A stretch of DNA of 64,000 nt from Saprospiraceae bacterium. Lineage in GTDB: Bacteria; Bacteroidota; Bacteroidia; Chitinophagales; Saprospiraceae. The translations under genes were made by a program, and so were the position numbers. This document shows, piece after piece, positions 19,870 through 30,100 of the stretch (its first letter is position 1; each line of letters begins with the position of its first letter). The notes beneath the pieces are model-generated. The model had not been told where the DNA came from and did no database searches. It was given only the letters and a program-made list of their open reading frames with translations. Location: assembly GCA_016719855.1 (NCBI GenBank), contig JADJYH010000001.1, positions 124,001 through 188,000 of the forward strand, given 5' to 3'.

Positions 19870-21003
19870 TTAAAAAGTCCACATCCTGTAATCCGCATGG
19901 TCTAATTTTTCATCAAACAATGATTTCTTGTCGTACAAATCGCTCTCAAAAGCAAGCTTACGGGCCGGAAAAGGAATGTAATAACGGGTTGTTTTTAAAA
20001 TTGCCAGCAGCGGCACCAAGTACCATTCCGGCTATGCCCCAAATCATCCCTGCAAAGAGGATGAAGATGGGGCAAGCGGATTAAGTTTAGCATTGCCCAT
20101 TACTTTGGGTGTAATAAAATTACCTTCAATGATTTGAACCAACACAAAAGGATAATTACGGCTACAGGCTGCCACCATTCATTGGTCATCTGGCGGCATA
20201 AGCGAAGGGGAGTGCGCCCGATGATAGTCCCCTAAAAGTTATGACTGCCAAGAAGGCTGCTAAGAAGCCAAAAAAGAAGGCATAATCCACGCCAATGACC
20301 CAAAGTCCGATGCTGTTGAGGGAGCCGAGTATTAAAATTACGATGACAATGCCATAAAGATAGCCCTGCATCACCCGTTGGATGTCCATTAGATACCTTG
20401 CGGCATGGTGTCGTGTTTTGGGGCCGAATTGCACCACAAAGAACTTTTTGATAGCCTGCCGATAAAGCAAAAGCAGAAACGCATATATTAAGGTGAGAAA
20501 AAAGCCCATAAGAAAAGTCGAAGATACCCTCACCCCCTGTCCAATTACCCTGCCGCTGCCATTGGTTTTTGAATCCTTTGCAGCATCGTTTCCAGCGCCA
20601 GTCGATTTGATTTCTTCCAGGCTTTCCATCACAATGTCTTCGCTCTGACCGCGTTTCAAGTCAAATTTTTTGTCCATCCACCGAAAGGTCTTATCCAGGC
20701 CCTTTTCCAATTTTTCGGTGAAGGGCATATGGGAAAAAATATCAATGGACTGCCAACAAACCAAATAGCTCAGGCTTACCAGTGGCACTACAATGACTGT
20801 AAAAGCAAGCGCCAGCGCCGTCATCCGAGGAGCGAACGAAACGCTCCCACAAAACCACCACTGGCTTGATCATTAGTGCCAAAAAATGGCAAAGACCAAG
20901 GGGTGCCCAACAGTTATTTGGCGATAATAAAGACCCAAACAACGATAACCATGATGGTCAAAATAGCGGCAATCCGTTGAAGATGGATGGATGTTGGCTT
21001 CAT
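19870..21003 (-). CDS. AI-2E-family transporter (several frameshifts)
   Basis: ATG at 21003 gives MKPTSIHLQRIAAILTIMVI. Successive frames supply PLVFAIFLALMIKPVV, MTALALAFTVIVVPLVSLSY and the long intact part at 20186-20824. The C-terminal section lies in other frames: MTNEWWQPVAVIILL, QIIEGNFITPKVMGNAKLNP, LAPIFILFAGMIWGIAGMVL, then DLYDKKSLFDEKLDHADYRM and stop at 19870. EGNFITPK and WGIAGMVL are signatures of the AI-2E transporter family (PF01594), membrane proteins for export of small molecules or ions. The joined length, about 378 residues, is normal. At least six indels interrupt the gene. The substrate is unknown. Confidence 0.75.
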
Positions 21004-21441
21004 GTGTTGAAATTGATAAAAGGATTTCAGCCATCTGAGTTTTTTTTGATAATTAAGCCATAAGCCTGTGGGGCACCAGATGTTCCGCTTCAATAAAAGT
21101 ATAAATACCTTAGGATGTTCAATGGATTTGTGGGCAATTTACTGGCGAATAATTTTTTTTAGCACTGGTTGAACATATCATTGGGTGCCTCGTTTTACAA
21201 GGAAAATGACCTTGACCTATAAGATTTATCAAACAACCTAACCACCCTACTTAAAGTACTCTTCGTGGTAAAATAGTGGATTTCTGCGGCGCGGAGATTC
21301 TCCAGCGCTCTGAATATGTGCACCCTTGCGCATGGAAATTTTCTCATGGAAATTTAAAATATGACGGCTGCTATTTTGTATTAAATCAGCCATCTAACTT
21401 ATTGATTATCAATTATTTTTTAACTAAAAAATGTTTCAAAC
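21004..21441. other. gene-free stretch upstream of the PRC-barrel gene
   Basis: 438 bases with no supported gene. AT-rich segments near 21140-21260 and 21340-21440 may carry promoters, but no TAnnTTTG element with a good upstream partner was found. Confidence 0.35.
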
Positions 21442-21810
21442 ATGACAACAGTAACATTATCGGCATCCAGCATCATCGGAACGGGTGTAGTCAATTCATC
21501 CGGAGAGGACCTTGGCAACATCAAGGAATTGATGATTCATCTTTCAGAGGGCCATATCGCTTATGTGGTATTGTCACATGGAGGGTTCCTCGGCATGGGG
21601 GATAAATATTTCGCCATCCCTTGGGAAGCTTTCACCATTGACACCGTAAACAAAAAGTTTGTGCTGGACGTACCTCAGGACAAACTGGATTCCGCCCCAG
21701 GCTTTGACAAGGACAACTGGCCAGACAGCGCCACGCACGATTACATGACCAAGGTTTACGCCCATTTCGGCTACCGACCCTACTGGGAAAGAGAGACCTC
21801 CCTGCTTTGA
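21442..21810 (+). CDS. PRC-barrel domain protein
   Basis: 122 residues. Residues about 5-85 are a PRC-barrel: LSASSIIGTGVVNSSGEDLG, NIKELMIHLSEGHIAYVVLS, YFAIPWEAFTID and FVLDVPQDKL. The tail contains HDYMTKVYAHFGYRPYW. Stand-alone PRC-barrel proteins of this size are common beside CsbD and Dps genes and are linked to stress responses, without a known reaction. No signal peptide is present, so it is cytoplasmic. Confidence 0.88.
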   Translation: MTTVTLSASSIIGTGVVNSSGEDLGNIKELMIHLSEGHIAYVVLSHGGFLGMGDKYFAIPWEAFTIDTVNKKFVLDVPQDKLDSAPGFDKDNWPDSATHDYMTKVYAHFGYRPYWERETSLL

Positions 21811-21927
21811 TGCAATTGGAAAAATAGGGAACGCACCCTTTCCGCCCACAAGTTTTTACACCATTTGTCGGCAGGCAAAGCTATTTCCTGCGGCAAATTA
21901 TTTTCAAACCATAAAATTCAAAAAATT

Positions 21928-22134
21928 ATGAAAAGCATGACCGAAAGTGCATTTTCTGACAAGGTTAAAGGTAACTGGAACGTTGTCAAAGGCAAATTGA
22001 AGCAACAGTACGGTGACCTCACTGACAACGATCTCATCTATGAAGATGGGAAAGAAGATGAAATGTTGGGACGTCTCCAGAAGAAGACTGGCAAGACGAA
22101 GGAATCCATAAAGACCTTCATTGACAGTATCTAA
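21928..22134 (+). CDS. CsbD-family stress protein
   Basis: 68 residues from the ATG at 21928 (MKSMTESAFSDKVKGNWNVV). The CsbD pattern is clear: GNWNVVKGKLKQQYGDLTDN, then DLIYEDGKEDEMLGRLQKKT, with a final TKESIKTFIDSI. The frame extends upstream to 21865 but that part is not family-like. CsbD proteins are small helical stress-induced proteins, controlled by sigma B in Bacillus. A strong terminator follows at once. Confidence 0.9.
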   Translation: MKSMTESAFSDKVKGNWNVVKGKLKQQYGDLTDNDLIYEDGKEDEMLGRLQKKTGKTKESIKTFIDSI

Positions 22135-22144
22135 GGCGCTCAAC

Positions 22145-22188
22145 AAATCGGGCAGTACGGCTTTACGGTCAGGCTGCCCGATTTTTTT
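22145..22188 (+). terminator. intrinsic terminator after csbD-like gene
   Basis: AAATCGGGCAG (22145-22155) pairs with CTGCCCGATTT (22074+100, i.e. 22174-22184), followed by a T-run to 22188. The loop is 18 bases. Confidence 0.75.
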
Positions 22189-22285
22189 GTTCTGCTCCTG
22201 TGACGTTACCGTAAAGTTTCGACTGCCTTCCGATACTTTGTGCTGTTTGAGCTTAAATAAAAACTTTTTCAAAAAAACAACTGCC

Positions 22286-22903
22286 ATGAATTACCTAGGA
22301 TTAAGTAAAAAAGAAGTTTCCAGCACCGTAAAAGCACTTAACCAGCTTTTGGCTGATTATCAGGTTTATTACCAAAACCTGCGAAATTTTCACTGGAATG
22401 TTGAAGGTGAAAATTTCTTTGCACTGCATGCCCAATTTCAGGCACTCTATACCGATGCCAGGACTAAGATAGATGAAATTGCCGAACGTATCCTGACCTT
22501 GCTCAGCCGACCCATGAGTACATTGTCCGATTACCTGAAGCATTCCAGGGTAGAAGAATCTGACACGATGACAGAAGACCGCAAAATGGTATTGACCGCG
22601 CTTGAAAACCATAAAGTCCTTATTGAAAGTATGAGAGAGGTCATTGAAGCAGCCGACAAGGCAGGCGACGAAGGTACCGTTGAAATGGTGAGCGGCTTCT
22701 TGGCTAACCTAGAAAAAAAATCCTGGATGCTCAATGCTTGGGCTGGTACGAAAGCTCATCCGCAGCAAGCAATGGCTTGCATAAGCCTAAAGCGGAATGA
22801 GGTTGAGAACAAACAAAGGCTTGAAACTATGCTTCAATTTTTTTTTTGGAATTTTCGAAAGAGTGATTATCAGGCATTTATTGGCTTTCTCACGGTAAAA
22901 TAA
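22286..22903 (+). CDS. dps: Dps-like ferritin-fold DNA protection protein
   Basis: ATG at 22286 gives MNYLGLSKKEVSSTVKALNQ; the frame is open further upstream but not family-like. The Dps ferroxidase motif NFHWNVEGENFFALHAQF, with D and E in YTDARTKIDEIAERI, indicates iron binding and oxidation by H2O2 at a dodecamer interface. The usual Dps C-terminus is reached at KKSWMLNAW (about residue 152). The remaining 50 residues to 22903 look non-coding; dropping one G in the GGG near 22740 would give a shorter tail stopping at 22784. The role is protection of DNA and iron storage under oxidative or starvation stress. Confidence 0.88.
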   Translation: MNYLGLSKKEVSSTVKALNQLLADYQVYYQNLRNFHWNVEGENFFALHAQFQALYTDARTKIDEIAERILTLLSRPMSTLSDYLKHSRVEESDTMTEDRKMVLTALENHKVLIESMREVIEAADKAGDEGTVEMVSGFLANLEKKSWMLNAWAGTKAHPQQAMACISLKRNEVENKQRLETMLQFFFWNFRKSDYQAFIGFLTVK

Positions 22904-24320
22904 CTACCTCCCCAACCAAGCCAGAATCCGGTTCAACCTACCCATCCAGCGCCCAGTTCCAGTTGCTTTTTGCTCCGAATTTGACGTCTCTGATTCCAAG
23001 CTGCCGCCGTAATTTTCCAAAAAAACCTTTCGCACGTTGTCCTTAACCATACCTCGCAGGGGAATGCGGGCCATCAAGCCGTAGAGGGCGGCGTTGCCTT
23101 CTCCGCTGGCTTCGGGATGTGCCTTCACCCAGGCGATAGCTTCCTTCACATCGGCCAGATAATCAGCAATCACTGGAATATTGTAAGGAAAAACGGTCAA
23201 GTGAATGCTGGGCGGAACTGCTGGCGGTCAACGACCCAACCTTTTTGCTCCAAAAAATCAGCAACGGCGTAGATGTCCGGTTTGTTTTTGCGGGTGGCAA
23301 AAGCGAGCATGTTCATGCACGGATTCCCGATGATTTCGATTTCCGGCAAAGCCTCCAAGCCCGCCCGAAGTTGGTCGAAGGCAGCCAACATTTTTCGGGC
23401 ATTGTCGAGGTAGCCCTGCTGTCGAGGTGCTGCAAGCCCGCCCATGCTGCCGCAATTGCCCCACCGGGGCGAGTACCCAAGATTGTGGCAGTGGCAAAAA
23501 TGCCTCCGTTGTATTCCGTGTTGATAAAGATTTGATTTTCAAACAGTTGTGAGTGTCGGTACAGGACGACGGAGGCCCCTTTTGCCCCAAATCCAAACTT
23601 GTGGAGGTCACCCGACATGGAGGTTACGGCCTTCACTCGGAAGTCCCAATCGGGCAATTTTTTGCCCAGTTTTTCCACCCAAGGGAGCATGAAGCCACCG
23701 ACGCAGGCGTCCACATGAAACAGCAAATTGTGCTTTTCCGCGAGCTTTCCGATGGCTGGAATTGGGTCGAGGACACCGTGCGCAAACGAGGGCGCTGAAG
23801 CCGCCAACAGAATGGTGTTTCTCGAAATGAGCCGCACCATCGCCGCCACGTCAGCTTCCTGGTTGTCGTTAACTTGGGCTTTGCGGAGCGTCAAACCAAA
23901 ATAATGCGCTGCCTTGTCGAATGCAGGGTGGATGGTGCGGGGCGCCACGATTTCGGGGGATTTGATGCCGGGGCGGTGCTTTCTTGCCCATTCCCGGCAG
24001 GCGTACATGGCCAGCAGGATGCTTTCCGTACCGCCAGAGGTCATCGTCCCGACCGTGTTTTCGTCGCCGTGGAGCAGGTTGGCGGCCATGCTGACCACCT
24101 CCTTTTCCATCCGAAACAGGCTTTTGAATAGGAAGGGGTTGATGTAGTTTTCGGAAAAATAGAGGTTGTAGGCTGCCTTGAGCAATTCGTTGTGCTGGGC
24201 GTCCACGTAATACTGCAAGGTCCAAGTCTTCCCCTCCAACCACGGGGTGTCAGTGGCTTTGCTGGCTTGCATTTTCGCCAAAAGTTCACTGGGTGGGAGG
24301 CCGTGATTGGGTATTTTCAT
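22904..24320 (-). CDS. sphingosine-1-phosphate lyase-like PLP enzyme (frameshifted)
   Basis: ATG at 24320 (MKIPNHGLPPSELLAKMQAS) overlaps the TAA of the UMF1 gene (TAATG). The sequence follows the S1P lyase subgroup of PLP decarboxylases: GTMTSGGTESILLAMYA, SPEIVAPRTIHPAFDKAAHY, SAPSFAHGVLDPI, LLFHVDACVGGFMLPW and GDLHKFGFGAKGASVVLYR with the PLP lysine, then GGIFATATILGTRPGGAIAA. Indels near 23430 and 23200 split off the C-terminal parts (GYLDNARKMLAAFDQLRAGL; LTVFPYNIPVIADYLADVKE). The joined length is about 470 residues. Unlike eukaryotic enzymes it has no N-terminal membrane anchor. A role in long-chain base phosphate cleavage is likely but not proven. Confidence 0.82.
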
Positions 24321-25639
24321 TATGCTTTTGCAGCCTTTGTTTTGATGTTCTGCACCCAAATCAGCAGCACCAATCCAATGGAAAACCAGAAGACGAGTGC
24401 CGCAATGGAGTTCCTCATGCTGCCGGTCAGGTCATCGAGCAGGCCCCACATCACCAACCCAAACATCATCGCCAGTTTTTCACTTACGTCGTAAAAACTG
24501 AAGAACCCTGCGTTGTTCTTGGTTTCGGGAATCATCTTTGAATAAGTGGATCGTGACAGCGCCTGCACACCGCCCATCACCAGCCCAATGAAAAAGGCGG
24601 CAACATAGAAATGAAACGCTGTCTGGATGAACAGACTGCCTAGGCAGATAATAATCCAAGTAGCGACGGCCAAGGTCAGCGCCTTGAAGTTGCCCCATTT
24701 CTTCGAGAGCCAAGCAAAGAGGTAGGCCCCAAAGATGCCCAAGAACTGGAGCACCATGACCGTGACAATCATCTGAGTAGCGTTTAGCCCGACCTCTTTC
24801 TCTCCAAAAGAGGCGGCCATGTACATCACTGACTGCACTCCCATTATGTAGAAAAAGAAGCTGGCCAAAAAAATGCGCAACTGACGGGCCTGCTTGAGAA
24901 AGTTCCAGACCTTCAGCAGTTCAAGGTAGCCGTTCAGGATATAGTGGCCGGAAGTCACAGTCTGGTAAGTACCTTTCGGCAGCCTGCTAAAGGTGATTTG
25001 GGAAAAGCCCAACCACCAAATCCCTACCAGCAGGAAAGACACACGTGGCAAAAAAGTGCCGTCAGTGATGCCCAGTGCCTCCTTGCTTTTTATCAAAATA
25101 AGACTGAGGATGAGCAGCAGGGTGGAGCCAAAATAGCCGTAGGAGTAGCCCTTAGCGCTGATTTTGTCCATCTGGTCTTCTGTGGCGATGACGGGCAGAT
25201 AGGAATTGTACAACACGATGCTGCCAGCATAACCAACCGTGGCCATCAACATGGCACCTAAGCCTAAGTGAAGCTTATCGGCGGAATCGAAAAAGAAAAG
25301 CAAGATGCAGCCCAACGCCCCCAAATAGCAGAAGAATCGCATGAACGCCTTGTGCCTGCCCGTGTAGTCGGCAACGGAGGAAACCAGTGGTGAAATGAGC
25401 GCAACGATGCCAAACGCAATTCCAAGGTTGATGGAATAGGCAGCCGTGTTTTCAATCTTCAGTCCGAACACCTCCACAGCGGTGGAACCGTTGACCTTGG
25501 TGATGCTATTGTAGTAAACCGGAAAAATGGCCGATGTCATGGACAGCATGTACACCGAATTGGCCCAGTCGTACATGAGCCAGCCCCGGATGGTTTTTGG
25601 GTCGTTCTTGACAATGGTTCTGTTTTGTTGGTCTCGCAT
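24320..25639 (-). CDS. UMF1/Atg22-type MFS transporter
   Basis: 439 residues, intact, about twelve membrane helices. The N-terminus (TIRGWLMYDWANSVYMLSMT) and GRHKAFMRFFCYLGALGCIL are typical of the UMF1 family related to yeast vacuolar effluxer Atg22. A late signature is GGVQALSRSTYSKMIPE. The gene is translationally coupled to the downstream S1P lyase-like gene by a TAATG overlap, so the two products are made together. The substrate is unknown; export or import of an amino-acid-like or amphipathic compound related to the enzyme is inference. Confidence 0.88.
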   Translation of the reverse strand: MRDQQNRTIVKNDPKTIRGWLMYDWANSVYMLSMTSAIFPVYYNSITKVNGSTAVEVFGLKIENTAAYSINLGIAFGIVALISPLVSSVADYTGRHKAFMRFFCYLGALGCILLFFFDSADKLHLGLGAMLMATVGYAGSIVLYNSYLPVIATEDQMDKISAKGYSYGYFGSTLLLILSLILIKSKEALGITDGTFLPRVSFLLVGIWWLGFSQITFSRLPKGTYQTVTSGHYILNGYLELLKVWNFLKQARQLRIFLASFFFYIMGVQSVMYMAASFGEKEVGLNATQMIVTVMVLQFLGIFGAYLFAWLSKKWGNFKALTLAVATWIIICLGSLFIQTAFHFYVAAFFIGLVMGGVQALSRSTYSKMIPETKNNAGFFSFYDVSEKLAMMFGLVMWGLLDDLTGSMRNSIAALVFWFSIGLVLLIWVQNIKTKAAKA

Positions 25640-25667
25640 ATTTCGTCTAGTTTAAAACAGGTAGGTA

Positions 25668-25700
25668 AACGTCGGGGAGGTTCCAAACCTCCCCGACGTT
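25668..25700. repeat. perfect 15-bp stem hairpin
   Basis: AACGTCGGGGAGGTT (25668-25682) pairs perfectly with AACCTCCCCGACGTT (25686-25700) across CCA. It lies between the outer-membrane protein gene (stop at 25721, minus strand) and the transporter start at 25639. No T-run follows on either strand. It may be a terminator, a REP-like element or a processing site. Confidence 0.6.
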
Positions 25701-25720
25701 GAACTCACGGCCCAAAAATG

Positions 25721-26897
25721 CTAAAAAGCTTCGGCTAAAAAGAAATAAAGCCCCTTTTGTTTCCGGCCCGGCCCGTCCGAGTTTTTAGTGAGACCAAAAG
25801 CATAATCCACCCGGATGTTTACCCTGGCGGATTTATTCATCAAAATACGCAATCCACCGCCTGCCGCCAAGTTGAAGCGGTCAAATGCAAACTCGTGCAT
25901 TTGGTGCATGGTCTGAGCGCCGCTGATGAACGCTACCACGCCCAGCCGCTTCCAAACCTGCCATAGTTTTGAACTGGATTCTTCCTTGAAAAAAGGCAAT
26001 CGGTACTCCGCCTCGAAGGCCGCCATGTGGTTGTCCTGATAAGTTCCCCGAAAATAACCCCGGACAAGCTTGTGGCCGTTCGTCCTGGAAAGTGCCCTCA
26101 TTGGCATTGGTTCGTCCGAATCTTGCAAGCTCAACATGCCCCGAAGTGCGAGCGTTTGGTTGGAAAATGTGTTGATGTACTTGCGGGCATCCACCATGAA
26201 CCTGCCATATTCGAATTCGCTCCCAAAAACTTGTGGTAGTACAGTCCATTCACCTCAATTAAAGCGCCGTGCAGCGGGTTGGACACAAAATCACGGGTAT
26301 CGTACAACAGTTGTAGCCCCAGTCCAGAGCGAAAACCCTCCACTGGCAATTCAAGCAGCTTCGATGAATCACTGTTTAGGAAATGGAAAGACTCAGGTAT
26401 GTCTTCATAATTCCACATATACTCCAAGTCGGTTTGCACGCCCAAAAAGAGGTCCTGGTCCAATTTTGCGCAACACAACCGGCGAAAACTTCAACCGGTC
26501 GGCCTTGAAAAGCAGGTAGTTCAAGGTATCAGGTTTGTTGTCGTCGTCAACTTGCGCAATGAGCATTCCGGCGTCATTTCCCAAGCCATAATCCCGGTCG
26601 GTGTAATGGTTGTAAATGGCTTCGCCACGGGTGCGCCATACTTTTTGATGGGTGAAAAACTCCCAACGCCCTTCAATCAAAAGCTGCTTCGCCGTGGTGT
26701 AAACGGCAAAAAACTCAAGCGTGGAAAGTGGTGTTTTTACATCGTTTTTCCTGAAATCAAAATACTTGATTCCGATGCCACCCAAGGTCAGTTTGGTTTC
26801 GGGCGAATAACTGATGGCAGGGAAGAAGTCTAATTTCGGGTTTCAACAAAACCCCGAAAATTAGACCAACTGTTTTAGGGAAATAGCTGTCTTTCAT
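25721..26897 (-). CDS. BamA/D15-like outer membrane beta-barrel protein (frameshifted)
   Basis: Three main frames join: 26405-26785 (ISYSPETKLTLGGIGIKYFD, LEFFAVYTTAKQLLIEGRWE), 26131-26478 (QDLFLGVQTDLEYMW, GLQLLYDTRDFVSNPLHGAL) and 25721-26197 (MVDARKYINTFSNQTLALRG, GVVAFISGAQTM, NLAAGGGLRILMNKSARVNI). The last strand ends YFFLAEAF with a C-terminal Phe, as in outer membrane barrels. The alternation of short amphipathic strands and NPLHGALIEVNG is typical of the surface-antigen (D15) barrel. The ATG at 26897 is a possible start but no clear signal peptide follows, so the 5' end is uncertain. Breaks lie near 26850, 26465 and 26200. Confidence 0.75.
26828..26866. repeat. inverted repeat with arms differing only in run lengths
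   Basis: GTCTAATTTCGGGTTT (26828-26843) faces AAAACCCCGAAAATTAGAC (26848-26866) across CAAC. The arms match base for base except that the T, G and T runs are one base shorter on the left. It lies at the presumed 5' end of the outer membrane protein gene. Confidence 0.6.
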
Positions 26898-27027
26898 CGT
26901 AATAATTTTCTTTAAATGTAGGTATTTCGCCGCTTGGTAAACAATGCTTTTTGTCAGTTCTCATTTCGCAACTTGAAACCGTTTACGATTCTTACAATCC
27001 ACTAAATCCAAGCAGTATTTGACATAC

Positions 27028-27035
27028 TATCTTTG
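27028..27035 (+). promoter_or_regulatory. Bacteroidota -7 element (TATCTTTG)
   Basis: Exact match to TAnnTTTG, 130 bases before the asmA-like start. No good -33 TTTG at the expected distance was seen, so this is moderate support. Confidence 0.45.
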
Positions 27036-27165
27036 CTCAAAATCACCGGAATCCAGCGGAAGAAAACCATGACCAACCACAACAAAAAACCAATTGATAC
27101 GCTTACATTTCGGATACGAGTGTGCAATCTTTTTTGCCACAGCATCTAACCACAAAAATTTAGAA

Positions 27166-30100
27166 ATGACTAAGAAAAAATTGTTCAAGCGCTTATTTCT
27201 CGGACTCGGCATCTTCATCGTGCTGTTCATCGGAGCCTTGATAGCCATCCCGTTTTTATTCAAAGATGAAATCGTGGAGGCGGTCAAAAAAATCGCCAAC
27301 GAAAACCTCAACGCCAAGCTGGACTTCGCCGAGGTGGACATATCGTTGTTGCGAAGCTTCCCCAGCGTCAGCATTGGACTGAACGACTATTCCATCACGG
27401 GCATTGAAGAATTTGATGGGGTGAAATTGGTGGCAGGCGAAGCATTCCTCATCACGGTTGACTTTTGGTCGGCTTGGAACTTCGGCAAAGTGCCGCTCGA
27501 AATCCATTCAGTCACGCTCGAAAAACCGGAAATCAACGTCATTGTGCTGTCGAACGGCAAGGCGAACTACGACATTGCGAAGCCAACCGCCGACACCACA
27601 ACCGCAACAACTTTCCAAATCAAGCTCCAGGAATACGCCATCAACGGCGGCAACATCACCTACGACGACCGACAAGGCGGCACTTTCGTGAAATTCACCA
27701 ACCTCGACCACAGTGGCGAGGGCGATTTTTCGCAGGATGTGTTTGACTTGACGACCAAAACGGCCATCAGCGAAATGACGGCAGAGAGCGGGGGTATCAG
27801 CTATTTGAAAAAAGCAAAGGTGAACTTGGACGCTGGTTTCAATATTGACCTTCCCAACTCAAAATACACGCTGAAAGAAAACGACCTGACCATCAATGAC
27901 TTGAAACTGAAAATGGACGGCTGGGTGGCCATGCCCAACGACAATGACGTGGACATGGATTTGACGTTTAGCGCTCCGCAAAGCGAGTTCAAGTCCTTGC
28001 TCTCCATGATTCCAAACGCCTACACCGCTGGCTACGACAACGTGAAGGCCGACGGAACTTTCAAATTGGAAGGCATAGTGAAGGGCAAATACAGTGCCTC
28101 ACCAGCAGCGTATCCTGCCTTCTACATCAACCTTGACGTGACGAATGGCAGCGTAAAATACCCTGACCTGCCGCTCGGCATTTCCAACATCAACACCAAC
28201 GTGAAGGTGAACAGCCCCGGCACCGATCTCGACCAAATGCTGGTGGATATATCTAAGTTCAGCTTAAAAATCGGGAGCAACCCGCTGGAGGGCTACTTCA
28301 AGTTGCGCACCCCGATGTCCGACCCCGACGTTGACACCAAAATCAAGGGCGTGTTGAACCTCGAAGAACTGTCCAAAGCGTTCCCTATGGAGGGCGTCAC
28401 TTCGTTCAACGGCATCATCAACACGGACGTGGCGATGAAAACCCGTATGTCCACCATTGACCAGGGCGACTACGCCAACGTGGACATGAGCGGCAATGCC
28501 TCCATCAAAAACCTGAACTACGCCAGTGACGGAATGCCCGCTGTGAAAATCAATTCGATGCAAATGGACTTCACGCCACAAAACGTGAAAGTGGAAAATT
28601 TTGACATGAAACTCGGCAAAAGCGACCTGCACGGCAGCGGCACGATTGACAATATCCTCGCCTATTTTTCGCCAGACAAAACCATGAAGGGCAATTTCAC
28701 GCTGCGTTCCAACTACTTCAATGCGGACGAATGGATGACGGAGGAGGAGAGTCAGCAGTCGGCCCCACAAGGGCAAGCAGTTGTAAGTCCGCCCCCAGTC
28801 ACCAACGTGGAGGTTTTCAACCGCTTCGACTTTACGGTGGATGCTGCGGTGGGCAAGGTGGACTACGATATTTACAAAATAGAAAACCTTGTAGCGAAGG
28901 GCAATTTCACCCCCAACAAGTTGACGTTCAGCCAGTTGAGCGGCAAAATAGGGCAGAGCGATTTCGCTGCATCCGGCGCTTTGACCAATGTTTGGAACTA
29001 TGTTTTTAGCAATGAAGTGCTCGGTGGCGACCTCAGCCTCCGCTCCAATTACATGAACCTGAACCAGTTCATGACGGCGGAAGGTGCACCTGCTCCAACT
29101 ACTGCACCAACCGAGGCCAGCGAGCCGATTTTGGTACCGGAAAACATGGATTTGCGAGTCAATGCGGACATGGCCACCGTCATTTACGACAACATGGAAC
29201 TGAAAAACGTGAAGGGTGCGCTGTTGGTCAAAAACCAAGAGGTACGCTTTGACAAAATGACAGCCAACTCCTTGGGAGGCAGCATGAAAATTGACGGCGG
29301 CTACAATACCCAAAACCACGAAAAGCCCAAGTTTGACCTCGGCATGAAATTGACCAATATTGACTTTCAGAAGGCATTCAAAACCTTCAACACGTTTCCC
29401 ATCATTGCGCCTATCGGCAAATACTTGCAAGGAAACTTCAACACCGACCTCACGATGAGCAGCGATTTGAAGAAGGACCTGATGCCGGACCTTGCAACAA
29501 TTGCAGCAGCAGGTCTGCTGGAAACGCTGAACGGCACCATCACAGGGGCAGCGCCCTTGCAGGAAATCGGCAACAAGCTGAACGTGGATGCCTTCAAAAA
29601 AATTAACATTAAAAACTCCAAAAACTGGTTCACCGTGAAGGACGGAGCCGTGCAGTTAGAGGAGTTCAAACAGAGCTACGACGGCATTGACATGCGCATT
29701 GGAGGCTCGCACAAGTTGGTTGGCGACATGGACTACAAGATAATCGCCAAGATTCCCCGTTCCAAAATCGGCAAAAACCCACTCGGCGCTGCGGCCAACA
29801 GCGGCCTTGATTTTCTGAGCGGCGAAGCATCCAAACTTGGTCTGAACGTCAATGCTGGCGAATTCATCAACGTGCAAATCAACCTCGGCGGAACGCTGGA
29901 CAAACCAAAGGTCAGCTTCAAAGTGCTTGGTTCAGAGGGCACTGCCGAAACCGTGAAGGACGCCGTGGTGAGCAAGGTAAAGGAAGAAGCGGAGAAGCAG
30001 CTCGACAAGGCAAAGGACGAGGCCAATGCCCGCATTGAAGCTGAAAAGAAAAAGCTGGAAGACGAAGCCAGGCGGCAAAAGGAAAAATTGGAGGCTGAAC

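Noticed and set aside
28264..29430. 388-residue antisense frame in the AsmA gene
   Set aside because: Composition (His/Val/Phe-rich) is that of a complementary-strand shadow of a real gene.
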